Source: Acetobacter oryzifermentans (GTDB lineage: Bacteria > Pseudomonadota > Alphaproteobacteria > Acetobacterales > Acetobacteraceae). From it: 64,000 nucleotides of DNA. Below the pieces are notes generated by a model. It had not been told where the DNA came from. It searched no databases and saw nothing but the letters and a program-made list of their open reading frames with translations. The stretch is taken from NCBI RefSeq assembly GCF_001628715.1, contig NZ_CP011120.1, forward strand, positions 2,682,501 through 2,746,500, given 5' to 3'. Every line of letters starts with the position of its first letter. Within the stretch, counting starts at the first letter, position 1. Of the stretch, positions 55,007 through 64,000 are shown in pieces. A program made the position numbers and the translations under genes.

Positions 55007-56041
55007 TTAGCTCTGATATATTTCTCGCCATACGTTTACAGCCTGCATCATGCCTTTAACATCATGCACGCGCAAAACCGTGCTACCCAAAGCCATAGCA
55101 GGAAAAGATGCCGCCTGCGTTCCGGCATCACGCAAATGTGGCGTAGTTTCTCCCGTAAGGTTTCCAATCATCCGCTTGCGGGACACACCAAATACAACCC
55201 GGCAGCCCAAATTGGTCAGAAGCAGAATATGCCGCAATAATTGCTTATTCTGTTCAAAGTTTTTTGCAAAACCAAACCCCGGATCTACCATAATCCGATG
55301 TCGTGCAATGCCTCCTTGCACGGCAACCTCAATCCGTTGTGCGAGTTCACGTACCACGTCTATACTCACATCTTCGTACACGGCATGTTCTGCCATGGTT
55401 TGAGGTGTGCCGCGCATATGCATCAGCACAACACCACAATCTTGTACAGCCAGAAGCGGCAAAGCTGCCGCATCATGCACAAGAGCTGTCACATCATTGA
55501 TAATATGCGCCCCAGCCGCCAAAGCTTGCTGCATGACATAACTATTCCGCGTATCTACAGAAACAGCCACGCTTGGCAATTCTGCCTTTAAAGCCACAAG
55601 AACCGGGCCAATACGCTTCCATTCTTCTGCTGGTGTAACTGTCGCTGAACCGGGCCGTGTACTTTCTCCCCCTATGTCCAGCACGGTTGCGCCAGCGCGC
55701 ACCATTTCATGCGCTTTTAAAATTGCCTCATCAGCGCTTGCCAGTTTACCGCCATCGCTAAAGCTATCTGGCGTGATATTCAGGATACCCATAATCTGGA
55801 GACCTGCTGGTAATCCAACTGATGGTACAGAACGTGTTATCCGCTCAAGTTCCAGCGCCCATTCCTGCGGTACTTTCTGAACAGGCATCAAGCCGATTGT
55901 CTGGTATCCCTCTATCAAACGCACATACGTAAATGCCACCGGGCCACCGCATAAAGGTAAAGCATCACCCTGCTTGATAGCTGCTTGCGCTATGTTGCCA
56001 TAGACAAGCCCCAAAGGTTCAACCAGCCGTACATACGTCAT
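55007..56041 (-). CDS. folP: Dihydropteroate synthase
   Basis: Joins p-aminobenzoate to the pterin pyrophosphate in folate synthesis; the sulfonamide target. It has 344 residues. The TIM-barrel signatures are LQIMGILNITPDSFSDGG (81-98), GATVLDIGGESTRPGS, VSVDTRNS, HIINDVTAL, and VDPGFGFAKNFEQN. About 80 residues precede the barrel, longer than in E. coli; the part around PLCGGPVAFTYVRLIE may be a separate small domain. It lies between ftsH and glmM, as in other Acetobacteraceae and E. coli, but a terminator precedes it, so it probably has its own promoter. Confidence 0.95.
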   Translation of the reverse strand: MTYVRLVEPLGLVYGNIAQAAIKQGDALPLCGGPVAFTYVRLIEGYQTIGLMPVQKVPQEWALELERITRSVPSVGLPAGLQIMGILNITPDSFSDGGKLASADEAILKAHEMVRAGATVLDIGGESTRPGSATVTPAEEWKRIGPVLVALKAELPSVAVSVDTRNSYVMQQALAAGAHIINDVTALVHDAAALPLLAVQDCGVVLMHMRGTPQTMAEHAVYEDVSIDVVRELAQRIEVAVQGGIARHRIMVDPGFGFAKNFEQNKQLLRHILLLTNLGCRVVFGVSRKRMIGNLTGETTPHLRDAGTQAASFPAMALGSTVLRVHDVKGMMQAVNVWREIYQS

Positions 56042-56063
56042 CTTATCTGCCTATCCCAAACAA

Positions 56064-56091
56064 AAAGAGGCGGCATTTCTGCCGCCTCTTT
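56064..56091 (-). terminator. Rho-independent terminator of ftsH
   Basis: Perfect 12-base arms AAAGAGGCGGCA and TGCCGCCTCTTT with a 4-base loop. Read leftward, the stem is followed by TTGTTTGGG. It lies between the ftsH stop and the folP start. Confidence 0.85.
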
Positions 56092-56115
56092 CCACTCTAC
56101 ATCTTTATTAGAAAG

Positions 56116-58053
56116 TTAGCTTGGCTGAGGCACAGGAGCTGGGCCCCCGTTTTCATTCTCCGGTTTATCCGAACCCTGCGCATCTGCCCCACCAACCTGA
56201 GGCACAGAAGAACGCCTGTTAACTGGCCCGCTTTCTTCCTCTTCCTTACGTTCGATAGGCTGCCCCCGCATGATCTGACGGATTTCTTCACCGCTCAGGG
56301 TTTCATATTCCAGCAGGGCTTCTGCCAGACGGCGCAGTTCATCAATATGATCATGCAGATAGTTCCGAGCCTGCACATAGGCTTCATCTACAAGCCGGCG
56401 AACTTCCTCATCAATCTCACGGGCTGTTTCTTCCGAGAAGTTGCGAGAGGCCCCAGCAAAGAAACCACCATTCTGATCATCATCTGCGTAGGCAATCATG
56501 CCCAGCTTGTCACTCATACCCCATTCGGTCACCATGCTGCGGGCCACGCGGGTTGCCATTTTAATGTCACCCATTGCGCCGTTGCAGACGTTATCCTTAC
56601 CGTAGATAACTTCCTCCGCAACACGGCCACCCATAGCCACTACAAGATGCGCAAATGCGTTTTTCTTGCTCATGGACAGGCGATCATCTTCTGGCAGACG
56701 CATCACCATACCCAGCGCACGACCACGCGGAATAATGGTTGCCTTATGAATGGGCTCACTTTCCGGAACCAGAACAGCCGTAATAGCATGCCCTGCCTCA
56801 TGGTAAGCTGTGCGCCGCTTTTCATCATCGCTCATAACAAGGGAGCGACGTTCAACACCCATCAGCACCTTGTCTTTGGCATCTTCAAACTCACGCATGG
56901 AAACAGTGCGACGCCCCAGACGTGCAGCAGATAGCGCGGCTTCGTTTACCAGATTGGCAAGATCAGCACCGGAGAAACCAGGGGTACCACGTGCAATAAT
57001 GCGTGGGTCCACATCGGATGCCAGTGGCACTTTGCGCATATGCACACGCAGAATTTTCTCACGGCCAGACACGTCAGGATTTGGCACTACAACCTGACGG
57101 TCGAAACGACCGGGGCGCAGCAATGCCGGGTCAAGCACATCTGGACGGTTGGTGGCGGCAATCAGGATCACGCCTTCATTGCTTTCAAAACCATCCATCT
57201 CAACCAGCATCTGGTTCAGTGTCTGCTCGCGCTCATCATTGCCGCCACCCATACCTGCACCACGATGGCGACCAACGGCATCAATTTCATCAATGAAGAT
57301 AATGCAAGGAGCTGATTTTTTACCCTGTTCGAACATGTCACGCACACGGGATGCACCAACACCTACGAACATTTCCACAAAGTCGGAACCAGAGATGGTA
57401 AAGAACGGTACATTGGCTTCACCTGCAATGGCGCGGGCCAACAGGGTTTTACCAGTGCCCGGCGGCCCCACAAGCAGCACGCCTTTGGGAATTTTACCGC
57501 CCAAGCGCGTAAACTTCTGTGGGTCTTTCAGAAAATCCACGATTTCCTGAAGTTCCCCTTTAGCTTCATCAATCCCGGCTACATCATCAAACGTGACGCG
57601 ACCATGCTTTTCTGTCAGCATTTTGGCGCGAGATTTACCAAAGCCCATGGCCCGGCCACCAGCGCCCTGCATCTGCCGCATCATAAACAGCCATGCAGCC
57701 ACCAGCAGAATAATGGGCAAGGAATTCAGGAAGTAACGCAGCAGCGGGCTACCTTCCTGCTCCAGCGGCTTGGCCACAACTTCCACCCCTTTGCCCACCA
57801 TGCGGGTGACAAGGGAAGGATCAAGCGGCGCATAGGTTTCAAAAGCCGTGCCATCGGTCAACGTGCCGGAAATATTGTGATTTTGCATCACAACAGACCG
57901 AACATGCCCTGTATCCACATCAGCAATGAAGTCCGAATACGCCAGTTGCTGTGCAGCGTGCTGCGTGCTCCCCGGCTGGAACATGTTCACAAGCAACAGC
58001 AGCAGCAGGATAATGCTGACCCACAGCGCCAGATTGCGGCCTAAATTGTTCAT
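56116..58053 (-). CDS. ftsH: ATP-dependent zinc metalloprotease FtsH
   Basis: Hexameric inner-membrane AAA+ protease that degrades membrane proteins and regulators. It has 645 residues. Two transmembrane segments flank a periplasmic domain ([35 protein letters not shown]). Walker A is GPPGTGKT near 194-201, Walker [12 protein letters not shown], the second region of homology [19 protein letters not shown], and the zinc motif HEAGH about 418-422. The C-terminal tail is charged and Pro-rich. The upstream neighbour is tilS, 137 bases away. Confidence 0.98.
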   Translation of the reverse strand: MNNLGRNLALWVSIILLLLLLVNMFQPGSTQHAAQQLAYSDFIADVDTGHVRSVVMQNHNISGTLTDGTAFETYAPLDPSLVTRMVGKGVEVVAKPLEQEGSPLLRYFLNSLPIILLVAAWLFMMRQMQGAGGRAMGFGKSRAKMLTEKHGRVTFDDVAGIDEAKGELQEIVDFLKDPQKFTRLGGKIPKGVLLVGPPGTGKTLLARAIAGEANVPFFTISGSDFVEMFVGVGASRVRDMFEQGKKSAPCIIFIDEIDAVGRHRGAGMGGGNDEREQTLNQMLVEMDGFESNEGVILIAATNRPDVLDPALLRPGRFDRQVVVPNPDVSGREKILRVHMRKVPLASDVDPRIIARGTPGFSGADLANLVNEAALSAARLGRRTVSMREFEDAKDKVLMGVERRSLVMSDDEKRRTAYHEAGHAITAVLVPESEPIHKATIIPRGRALGMVMRLPEDDRLSMSKKNAFAHLVVAMGGRVAEEVIYGKDNVCNGAMGDIKMATRVARSMVTEWGMSDKLGMIAYADDDQNGGFFAGASRNFSEETAREIDEEVRRLVDEAYVQARNYLHDHIDELRRLAEALLEYETLSGEEIRQIMRGQPIERKEEEESGPVNRRSSVPQVGGADAQGSDKPENENGGPAPVPQPS

Positions 58054-58190
58054 CTTGCCCGTATATCCATACCTAGTGCGAGAATGCCGGAAGAGTCTTT
58101 ATCTGACCGGCTGCCGCAGAAAAAAGCAACCTCTCCCTTTATTAAATGGGAGGCCACCTGCGTATTCCTAGTCTGCGAGCCGCACATATT

Positions 58191-59498
58191 TTAAGAATCT
58201 TGTGCAACTGCACCATACACGCTGCTGCTGGTAACCGAAACCATAGGGCGAAAAATGAACTCTGCCCCATGCAAATCGGGCTCATCTTCCCCTACCCAGC
58301 CCAAATGCGGTACAGCAACGCGTTTGCCTGCACGCCACAATGCAGGAAGAACAGCACAAAACCTTGCTTGCTGCCCATTACGCATTTTGCGCGCCAGCCC
58401 ATACCCTGCCGCTGCAACCATCAGCCCTTCTTTCTGAACTGATGTAGGAAGGCGCAACACAAACCGGTTGTCCCATACTGTGCCATTTTCTGCCTGCATG
58501 GCAGAAGCCATTGCAGCTTCTTCGCGCATCAGAGCCCATTGCTGTTCATGCCGGAACAGCCGCGTTCCAGCTAACGTGGCTTCTGCTGCCATATCTTTCA
58601 AGCGCGCCACAGCAGATTGAGAGGGCGGATATTCAGCCCCACCAATACTGCGGATAAGAGCCGCAAGCACATCAACATCTGGCAACTCCGGCCCCAGAAT
58701 GGCCCATCCTTCCGGGCGCATCACAATATGCTGCGCAAGCTGCGCGGCACGTTCACGTTCCCTGCGCATCCGAAATTGGCCGGATTGCATACCGAGTTGC
58801 CAAAAATGCGCACGTTGATCGTTTTTTTGCAGCAAGTAGCGCAAACGCACACGCTCAGCGCGCTGATCTTGATTGGAGGGATCATCCACCCATTCAACAT
58901 GCGCTTGCCGTAAAGTATTCCGCAGTGCCTGCCGAGAAAACCCAAGCATGGGACGAATAAGACGAATATCCGGCCGCACAGTTATCCAACCCATACCGGC
59001 CAGTCCTTCTGGCCCACTGCTGGAGTTTTGACGCATCCAGACTGTTTCAGCCAGATCATCCGCCTGATGTCCCAGCAAAAGATCTGTGCATCCATGTTCC
59101 TGGCAAGCAGCTATCAGGCGCGCATAACGGGCCTCTCTGGCTCTGTGCGCCATGGCCGAGCCCTTTTTGAGATCTGTAAGCACTAACAACTGCGCTGGAA
59201 TATTCATTGCCTGTAGCCGGGCAAGAGTCTGATGCGCTTCCAACCCAGATTCAGGCCGCAAACCGTGATCCACAACCAAAGCCAGCAGGTTTTTCCGCCA
59301 AAAAGAGGCCAACCACGCAAGACATAAGCTATCGCCGCCGCCAGAAACAGCCATAGCAACAGGAGGACAATCGGATTGATCAGGAAAAAACGGCCCTAAC
59401 TGGGCCATACATTGCGCAAAACAAACCGGAGAAACGGGCTGATCGGAAAAAACATCACGCCCAAAAAATACAGGAGCAGACACTTTTCCCGATACCAC
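58191..59498 (-). CDS. tilS: tRNA(Ile)-lysidine synthase
   Basis: Converts C34 of the minor tRNA-Ile to lysidine, letting it read AUA. It has 435 residues. The PP-loop is AVSGGGDSLCLAW (52-57 core; most homologues have SGGxDS), and the conserved LVVDHGLRPES, LLLGHQADDLAETVWMR and RLIRPML segments follow, with VEWVDDPSNQDQ. The C-terminal TilS domain is weaker. It sits 8 bases after cpoB in the same direction and precedes ftsH, a common order in alphaproteobacteria. Confidence 0.95.
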   Translation of the reverse strand: MVSGKVSAPVFFGRDVFSDQPVSPVCFAQCMAQLGPFFPDQSDCPPVAMAVSGGGDSLCLAWLASFWRKNLLALVVDHGLRPESGLEAHQTLARLQAMNIPAQLLVLTDLKKGSAMAHRAREARYARLIAACQEHGCTDLLLGHQADDLAETVWMRQNSSSGPEGLAGMGWITVRPDIRLIRPMLGFSRQALRNTLRQAHVEWVDDPSNQDQRAERVRLRYLLQKNDQRAHFWQLGMQSGQFRMRRERERAAQLAQHIVMRPEGWAILGPELPDVDVLAALIRSIGGAEYPPSQSAVARLKDMAAEATLAGTRLFRHEQQWALMREEAAMASAMQAENGTVWDNRFVLRLPTSVQKEGLMVAAAGYGLARKMRNGQQARFCAVLPALWRAGKRVAVPHLGWVGEDEPDLHGAEFIFRPMVSVTSSSVYGAVAQDS

Positions 59499-59506
59499 GC
59501 TAACCG

Positions 59507-60247
59507 TTATTCGCAGCCGCCTCGTTTGGCATAGACTTCTGCTGCGTGTGCAACACGTGTGGAAGGTGTGGGGAATTCTGTTTTCAACTTGGAAAGCGCT
59601 TCACACGATGCCTTTTTATCCCCCAATGCCAGAAGGGAAGCCGAAACGCCTAGCAACGCATCTGGGGCACGCCCACTTTTGGGGGCCTGCCGGTAAGCAT
59701 CATAATATGCCACGGCAGACTGACGATACTGCTTTTGGCCAGCCAAGGACTGCGCCAGCAGGAATTGTGCATCTACCTTAAAAGCACCTTTGGCATTCTT
59801 AAGCGCTGATTCAGCATCAGACTGCGCTTCTGCATAATCTTTTTTCTGCAAAGCGGCCTTCCCGCTGGCAAGCAATCCATCTGGCGTGGTGGGCTTTGCA
59901 GTTTCCTTGGCTGTTGCATCTGTTGAGGCTGCAGCAGCCGTAGAAGCACCTGCGCCGCCAGCACTTGCCTGAGCTGCAAACTGATTATCTGCTATCTGCT
60001 TGGAAAGGGCCGCTGTTTTCTGTTGCAGTTCATTGGTCAGCTGGTCAATTTCACCACGCATATCGCGCTGCTGCTGCTCTAACGTGCTCACCCGGTCCAG
60101 CAACTGGGCAATCAGATCATTCGTGCCTGCGTTTGCAGTATCCCGCGCCCATGCAACTGGCACGCACACACTGCTTATTGCGGTTGCCATTGCCAACGCC
60201 ACAAGCCCTGTGCGGACATGCCGCGATGCTTTGAAGCAGATTTTCAT
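59507..60247 (-). CDS. cpoB: Tol-Pal system protein, coordinator CpoB/YbgF
   Basis: Periplasmic protein linking Tol-Pal constriction with peptidoglycan synthesis. ATG 60247 gives 246 residues with a signal peptide (MKICFKASRHVRTG, then LVALAMATAISSVCVPVAWA). It has an N-terminal trimerising coiled coil (DLIAQLLDRVSTLEQQQRD; QLTNELQQKTAALSKQ), an Ala/Thr-rich linker, and three TPR-like repeats (GLLASGKAALQKKDYAEAQ; AQFLLAQSLAGQKQYRQSA; the third ending with RVAHAAEVYAKRG). It lies downstream of pal and upstream of tilS. Confidence 0.94.
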   Translation of the reverse strand: MKICFKASRHVRTGLVALAMATAISSVCVPVAWARDTANAGTNDLIAQLLDRVSTLEQQQRDMRGEIDQLTNELQQKTAALSKQIADNQFAAQASAGGAGASTAAAASTDATAKETAKPTTPDGLLASGKAALQKKDYAEAQSDAESALKNAKGAFKVDAQFLLAQSLAGQKQYRQSAVAYYDAYRQAPKSGRAPDALLGVSASLLALGDKKASCEALSKLKTEFPTPSTRVAHAAEVYAKRGGCE

Positions 60248-60324
60248 CAGGTTCTTACCCTTCCACAACATATAGGCAGAAACATCATACCACTTTGTTC
60301 TGCAAGACAAGTGCTTACAATACA

Positions 60325-60356
60325 AAACAGGCCGGGCTTTAACACCCGGCCTGTTT
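60325..60356 (-). terminator. Rho-independent terminator of pal
   Basis: Perfect 12-base arms AAACAGGCCGGG and CCCGGCCTGTTT with an 8-base loop. Read leftward, the stem runs into TTTTGTATTG. It lies 34 bases past the pal stop and before cpoB, so pal can be transcribed alone. Confidence 0.85.
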
Positions 60357-60389
60357 CTGCTCTGTCAGCTTTCAGAAAATTCTGAAATC

Positions 60390-60872
60390 TTATTTAACAG
60401 AGGTAATGGCGTTACGGTTCTGAGCCCATGCATCTTCATCATCACCCAGAGCGGTCGGACGATCTTTACCGTAGGAAATGGTGGAAATACGGGAAGAAGC
60501 TACGCCCTTGGCCACCAGGTAATCACGCGCTGCATTGGCGCGGCGCTGGCCCAGAGCAATGTTGTATTCTTCGGTGCCGCGGTCATCGCAGTTACCGGCA
60601 ACTTCAACATTAACCTGCGGGTATTTTGCCAGCCAGTCAGCCTGCTTCTGCAGGGTGTCCTTGGCATCATCGCGCAGGCCGCTTTTGTTCAGGTCGTAGA
60701 AAACGCGGTCACCCACGTTTGCAACCAGATCAGCTTCACTGCCGGGAACGGGGCCGCTGATGGTAGGCTGCGTGGTAGCAGCACCATTGGAGGCACCAGT
60801 GTTTGCGTTATCGTGGGCGCAGGCTGACAGCAGGGCAACCATACCAAGCGCGGCAACTACTTTTAGTCTCAT
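60390..60872 (-). CDS. pal: Peptidoglycan-associated lipoprotein
   Basis: Outer-membrane lipoprotein that binds peptidoglycan and TolB. It has 160 residues. The lipoprotein signal ends in LLSAC with C18 acylated. The OmpA-like domain shows VFYDLNKSGLRDDAK, AKYPQVNVEVAGNCDDRGTEEYN and LGQRRANAARDYL, with the peptidoglycan-contact Asp and Arg. It is separated from tolB by a 323-base spacer with a strong terminator, so it has its own promoter. Confidence 0.97.
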   Translation of the reverse strand: MRLKVVAALGMVALLSACAHDNANTGASNGAATTQPTISGPVPGSEADLVANVGDRVFYDLNKSGLRDDAKDTLQKQADWLAKYPQVNVEVAGNCDDRGTEEYNIALGQRRANAARDYLVAKGVASSRISTISYGKDRPTALGDDEDAWAQNRNAITSVK

Positions 60873-61195
60873 GTGTCGGATCCTGAGAATTGGTTCCTTG
60901 CGGAACTATTCGGGAGAAAAGAGTTTTAACCTTGTATCTCCGCGTCTTCTTCTGCTCCTCTCCGAACCCTTCGAAGAGCCGACGAATTTTGGAGACCAAC
61001 TTGCCCTAAGCCATAGCTTATTCTGTGGGTCAAGTTGCATCTCTGTATCTCATACCTGCCATACACTGAGTGAGACGAAAAAGACACACTTCTGCTTATT
61101 GGTCTTATACGCCTTTATTGCGGCCAAATTATGGACAGCAAAAACCCCATATCACATTTTTGTGATATGGGGTTTTCTTCACAAACAGCCGTTTT
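60873..61195. other. Gene-free spacer between tolB and pal
   Basis: About 320 bases holding the tolB terminator (61141-61176) and presumably the pal promoter; the ribosome site AGGATCC precedes the pal ATG. Otherwise I find no coding frame or recognisable RNA. A short stem GTTCC-TTGC-GGAAC lies about 15 bases upstream of pal. Confidence 0.6.
61141..61176 (-). terminator. Strong rho-independent terminator of tolB
   Basis: Perfect 16-base arms AAAACCCCATATCACA and TGTGATATGGGGTTTT around a TTTT loop, 20 bases past the tolB stop. Read leftward, the stem ends in GGGGTTTTTGCTG. It looks effective in both directions. Confidence 0.9.
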
Positions 61196-62560
61196 TTAGC
61201 CGTTTAGTGGAGACCATGCCGGATCTGACGCCGCTTCTGGCGTGGGCAGAACGCGGTCATTAAAGCCCGTAATATCCACCATTCCAATGGTAGAACTAAA
61301 GCCCGCACCACCTGCACCTGCACGGCTCTGGCGGCAATATGCCAGCACGCGCCCATTGGGGCAGAAGCTTGGGCTTTCCACCGTAAAGCCCTGCGTCATG
61401 ATTCGCTCACCAGTGCCATCCGGCGCCATAACACCAAGCGAAAACATACCCCCGGCAATACGGGTAAACGCAATCAGATCCCCACGCGGAGACCACACTG
61501 GAGACCCATACGTGCCCTGACCGTAAGAAATGCGGCGTGCACCACCACCGGAAGCCGGCATGATATAAATCTGCGGGCTGCCACCACGATCCGAGTTGAA
61601 TACGATCTGTGATCCATCCGGGCTAAAGCACGGGCTGGTATCAATAGCCCCAGAAGACGTGATCTGACGGCGCGAGCCAGAGGCCAGATCCACAACATAC
61701 AGATCAGACCCGCCATTACGGGTGACTGACAGCACAACAGAACGCCCATCTGGTGAGAAACGCGGCGCGAAGGAAATACCTTCAAATTCACCCAGAATCT
61801 GCTGACGGCCACTGGTCAAATCAAACAGATAAACCCGAGGGCGGTTGTTGGCATAGGACATGAAGGCAATCTGATCCTTCACTGGGCTAAAGCGCGGTGT
61901 CAGGGTCAGCCACTTGCCAGTTGTCAGCATCCGAGCGTTTGCACCGTCCTGATCCATAACGGCCAGACGCGTACGCTGGTGCCCACGTGGGCCAGAACGG
62001 GAAATAAAGGCGATCCGGGTATCAAAATACCCTTTTTCACCTAACATTCGCTGGTAAATAACATCGCCAACAATATGGGCAATTCGCCGCCAGTTGGCAG
62101 CAGAGGTGGTATAAGCCGTGCCTTGAATCTGCTGATGGCTCAACACATCCCACAAGCGCATTTCCACCCGTACAGAGGAACCACCACCAGAAACGGAACC
62201 CGTTACCTGCGCGTGTGCGCCCATGCTTTTGGAAGTCGCAAAATCTGGCGTGCCAGATGTTGTGCTGCCCGGCATAACCTTGAACAAACCTGTATTGTTC
62301 AGATCATTCGTCAGCACTTCGGCAATTTTCTCGCCCAAGCCACCACCAAAATTGGGGATGATGATGGGAATAGGCGCTGTGCGGGCCTGATCAACGGTAA
62401 TTTCAGCTTCTGGGGCGCTGGCAGCCGCAAATGCGCCAACAGGCATGGCCATAATACCGCCAGCAGCCACACTGGCCCCCAGCAGGCTGCGTCGGCGCAG
62501 CGCGCCAACCAGCACATCGGCTTCCTGATCGGAAATAAAGGGGCGGGTACTCATCACCAT
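61196..62560 (-). CDS. tolB: Tol-Pal system beta-propeller protein TolB
   Basis: Periplasmic partner of Pal and TolA. It has 454 residues. A long N-terminal signal carries a twin-arginine-like stretch (R23-R24 in ALRRRSLLGAS) before a hydrophobic segment (VAAGGIMAMPVGAFAAA). The N-terminal alpha/beta domain is followed by beta-propeller repeats (FSPDGRSVVLSV; FSPDGSQIVFNSDRGGSPQIY; WSPRGDLIAFTR). ATG 62560 has GGGAG upstream; it starts 23 bases after tolA. E. coli TolB is a Sec substrate, so the RR stretch may only mimic a Tat signal. Confidence 0.95.
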   Translation of the reverse strand: MVMSTRPFISDQEADVLVGALRRRSLLGASVAAGGIMAMPVGAFAAASAPEAEITVDQARTAPIPIIIPNFGGGLGEKIAEVLTNDLNNTGLFKVMPGSTTSGTPDFATSKSMGAHAQVTGSVSGGGSSVRVEMRLWDVLSHQQIQGTAYTTSAANWRRIAHIVGDVIYQRMLGEKGYFDTRIAFISRSGPRGHQRTRLAVMDQDGANARMLTTGKWLTLTPRFSPVKDQIAFMSYANNRPRVYLFDLTSGRQQILGEFEGISFAPRFSPDGRSVVLSVTRNGGSDLYVVDLASGSRRQITSSGAIDTSPCFSPDGSQIVFNSDRGGSPQIYIMPASGGGARRISYGQGTYGSPVWSPRGDLIAFTRIAGGMFSLGVMAPDGTGERIMTQGFTVESPSFCPNGRVLAYCRQSRAGAGGAGFSSTIGMVDITGFNDRVLPTPEAASDPAWSPLNG

Positions 62561-62583
62561 GTGTTTTTCTCCCTAAGGCCTGC

Positions 62584-63591
62584 TCAAGGCCTGAATACAA
62601 ACTTCAGTTGCCGTGGCTGCCCCAGCAGTTCCTTGGGAATTGGCAGCTTGGCACATGTTGGGCTTAGAACAGCGGCCCGAGCTCTTTCAGCCAGCGCACG
62701 ATACGAAGAATCCGCATTCATACGGGCCTGTGTTTCTGGCGCAAACTGCACAATGCGGGCTTCACCCGTTCCATCTACCGTAACCACCAAATGCGCCACA
62801 AAACTGGCATAATCTTTGGCGGCAGTATCCTCTGTGTAGCAGCGCCTTACCGCAGCCCCGATAGCTTTTTGCTGGCCAGCACTCAGGCTGCCCGTAATGT
62901 TACTACCCACGGGGGAACCACCACCTTTGGGCGAACCGCCAGCAACCGGATTAGCGCGTGCCTTGGGTGCATGCGTCTGCTTCTGATCCGACCGGAACGT
63001 ATCCAACGTTTCCAGAAGGGAATGAGACTCTGCCTGGCTCTTCTTCGCCTTGTTCGGCTGCGTGATATGAGACGGAACCGCCGCATCCGGCAGGGTATCC
63101 GTGGGCTGCGTAATGGGCGAAGGTGGCGCCACACTATTCGTCGGCTGCACCGGAGAAGGTGGAGACGGCGGTGTTTTCACGACCTCAGGAGATGGCTCTT
63201 CCGCCTTGGGGGGCAGAGGCACATCTGGCAGCTTTTCAGATTCCGGCACGGGCGGCGGCGGAACAGGCTGTGGCGGCGGAGGTGGCGGCGGGGCCTCCTC
63301 ATTCGGCACATCCTTCGGAGGCTCTGGCGTTGGCGGAGCTTCCTTTTCTTCCGGCGCAGGCGGTTTGGGTTCAGCCGCAGCCGTTTCTGCCTTGGCGGCA
63401 GGGCCGCCTTCCTGTGCATCCGACTGCTCGAACTGCATTTCAATCGTAGGCTGTGGGGGCTCTTCCGGCGGCTTGGGCGGCGGAAGAGTGATCAGCAGCG
63501 CCAGCAGAAGCGCGACATGCGCGCCCCCTGACAGATAAAGCGATCGCCGGAGTATAATCTGATCAGACCGGCGTGGCCTTGCCATGGGCAT
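62584..63591 (-). CDS. tolA: TolA-like envelope energy-transducing protein
   Basis: Inner-membrane protein that links the TolQR motor to TolB/Pal. It has 335 residues. A single transmembrane helix (LSGGAHVALLLALLITL, about 20-36) follows the basic start RPRRSDQIILRR. A long Pro/Glu/Lys-rich periplasmic arm (about 38-190; PEPPKDVPNEEAPPPPPPPQ) spans the envelope. The C-terminal globular domain (GAAVRRCYTEDTAAKDYASF; VVTVDGTGEARIVQF) resembles TolA/TonB domains. It lies between tolR and tolB on one strand; the low-complexity arm prevents a firm call from sequence alone, but the order makes TolA likely. Confidence 0.9.
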   Translation of the reverse strand: MPMARPRRSDQIILRRSLYLSGGAHVALLLALLITLPPPKPPEEPPQPTIEMQFEQSDAQEGGPAAKAETAAAEPKPPAPEEKEAPPTPEPPKDVPNEEAPPPPPPPQPVPPPPVPESEKLPDVPLPPKAEEPSPEVVKTPPSPPSPVQPTNSVAPPSPITQPTDTLPDAAVPSHITQPNKAKKSQAESHSLLETLDTFRSDQKQTHAPKARANPVAGGSPKGGGSPVGSNITGSLSAGQQKAIGAAVRRCYTEDTAAKDYASFVAHLVVTVDGTGEARIVQFAPETQARMNADSSYRALAERARAAVLSPTCAKLPIPKELLGQPRQLKFVFRP

Positions 63592-63621
63592 TGTTCGTAC
63601 CTCTCCACCCTATCGGATGGC

Positions 63622-64000
63622 TTAATGCCCACTGCTGGCAGGTTGCTGCGCCAGCAGAGCCACATGCGTAAAGCCGCCTTCCGTAATCTGCCCCATAACC
63701 TGCATGACCTGCCCGTAATCAATATGGGCATCCCCACGTACAAAAATACGGTGGGATGGATCATTGTTGGAGGCAGTCTTCAACTGGGCCACAAGCTGAT
63801 CTGCCGTAACGGGGTTGTCCCCCAGATACAGCGTGCCATCAGACTTGATGGAAACGGTAATGGGCTTGCTGTCTGAATTAACCGGGCGCGCATCTGTTTT
63901 GGGCAGATCAACATTCACACCGCTGGTCATCATTGGAGATGTCACCATAAAGATGATCAGCAGCACCAACATCACGTCCACCATGGGAGTGACATTAATT
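63622..64000 (-). CDS. tolR: TolR/ExbD family motor protein (5' end cut by window edge)
   Basis: Single-pass inner-membrane protein of the TolQR proton-driven motor. Visible residues begin INVTPMVDVMLVLLIIFMVTSP, the conserved transmembrane start with the essential Asp, followed by the periplasmic TolR/ExbD domain (VNVDLPKTDARP; YLGDNPVTADQLVAQL; FVRGDAHIDYGQVMQVM). It ends 30 bases before tolA. The first codons and tolQ lie beyond position 64000. Confidence 0.93.
   Translation of the reverse strand, partial: INVTPMVDVMLVLLIIFMVTSPMMTSGVNVDLPKTDARPVNSDSKPITVSIKSDGTLYLGDNPVTADQLVAQLKTASNNDPSHRIFVRGDAHIDYGQVMQVMGQITEGGFTHVALLAQQPASSGH

Noticed and set aside
62791..63531. 246-codon Arg/Trp-rich frame antisense to tolA
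   Set aside because: Its composition is the complement of the Pro/Glu-rich tolA arm, not a real protein.

Overview
The window is a chromosomal segment of an acetic acid bacterium (Alphaproteobacteria, Acetobacteraceae), most likely an Acetobacter. Three things point there: alphaproteobacterial gene families and orders (tol-pal-cpoB-tilS-ftsH-folP-glmM; tsaE-addB-addA-trxA-accD-folC; a zinc-finger-poor DksA; a CtrA-type regulator), moderate GC by eye, and a dTDP-rhamnose cluster followed by a glycosyltransferase, which resembles the pellicle polysaccharide (pol) locus described in Acetobacter tropicalis. The species is inferred; no rRNA or marker comparison was possible. Apart from a few AT-rich spots it reads as core genome. 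I see no IS element, prophage, integrase or CRISPR array.

Layout. 1-1.65 kb: an RND efflux outer-membrane lipoprotein (cut by the left edge) diverges from a TetR repressor, with a palindromic operator between them. 1.7-5.1 kb: etfA, etfB and ETF:quinone oxidoreductase. 5.2-9.35 kb: an oxygen-response module in which ompW-hemN-(2OG-Fe oxygenase) diverge from an FNR-type regulator, with two perfect FNR boxes in the spacer. 9.4-16.8 kb: periplasmic protease DegP, RNA modification genes (tadA, rluB, rsmD), a class I glutamine amidotransferase-like hydrolase, ssb, an O-antigen ligase-like membrane protein and dksA. 16.9-24.5 kb: tRNA-Thr(GGU), a GT4 glycosyltransferase, a glycine-rich lipoprotein behind tyrS, tldD, a histidine phosphatase and a 715-residue PLP-fold protein of unknown role. 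24.7-29.3 kb: rfbBACD plus a GT2 glycosyltransferase.

29.5-38.6 kb: ftsK, an RluA-family pseudouridine synthase that probably starts at ATT, and a leftward run of nifS-type desulfurase, second desulfurase, ferredoxin, mnmA, GST and GT4. The run looks like a sulfur-trafficking and tRNA-thiolation unit. 39-45 kb: alpha/beta hydrolase, trmJ-cysS, tRNA-Thr(UGU), folC-accD and trxA. 45-52.2 kb: addA-addB-tsaE, overlapping by ATGA. 52.2-53.5 kb: an AT-rich patch carrying a CtrA-like response regulator whose receiver has lost the phosphoacceptor Asp, both acidic-pocket Asp residues and the conserved Lys. 53.5-64 kb: glmM, folP, ftsH, tilS and the Tol-Pal envelope system (cpoB, pal, tolB, tolA, and tolR cut by the right edge).

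The most unusual items are the pseudo-receiver CtrA paralogue, the unassigned PLP protein beside the rhamnose cluster, the FNR circuit in an otherwise aerobic lineage, the ATT start, and several perfect inverted repeats in otherwise empty spacers. Functional statements rest on motif recognition from reading; no database search was run.
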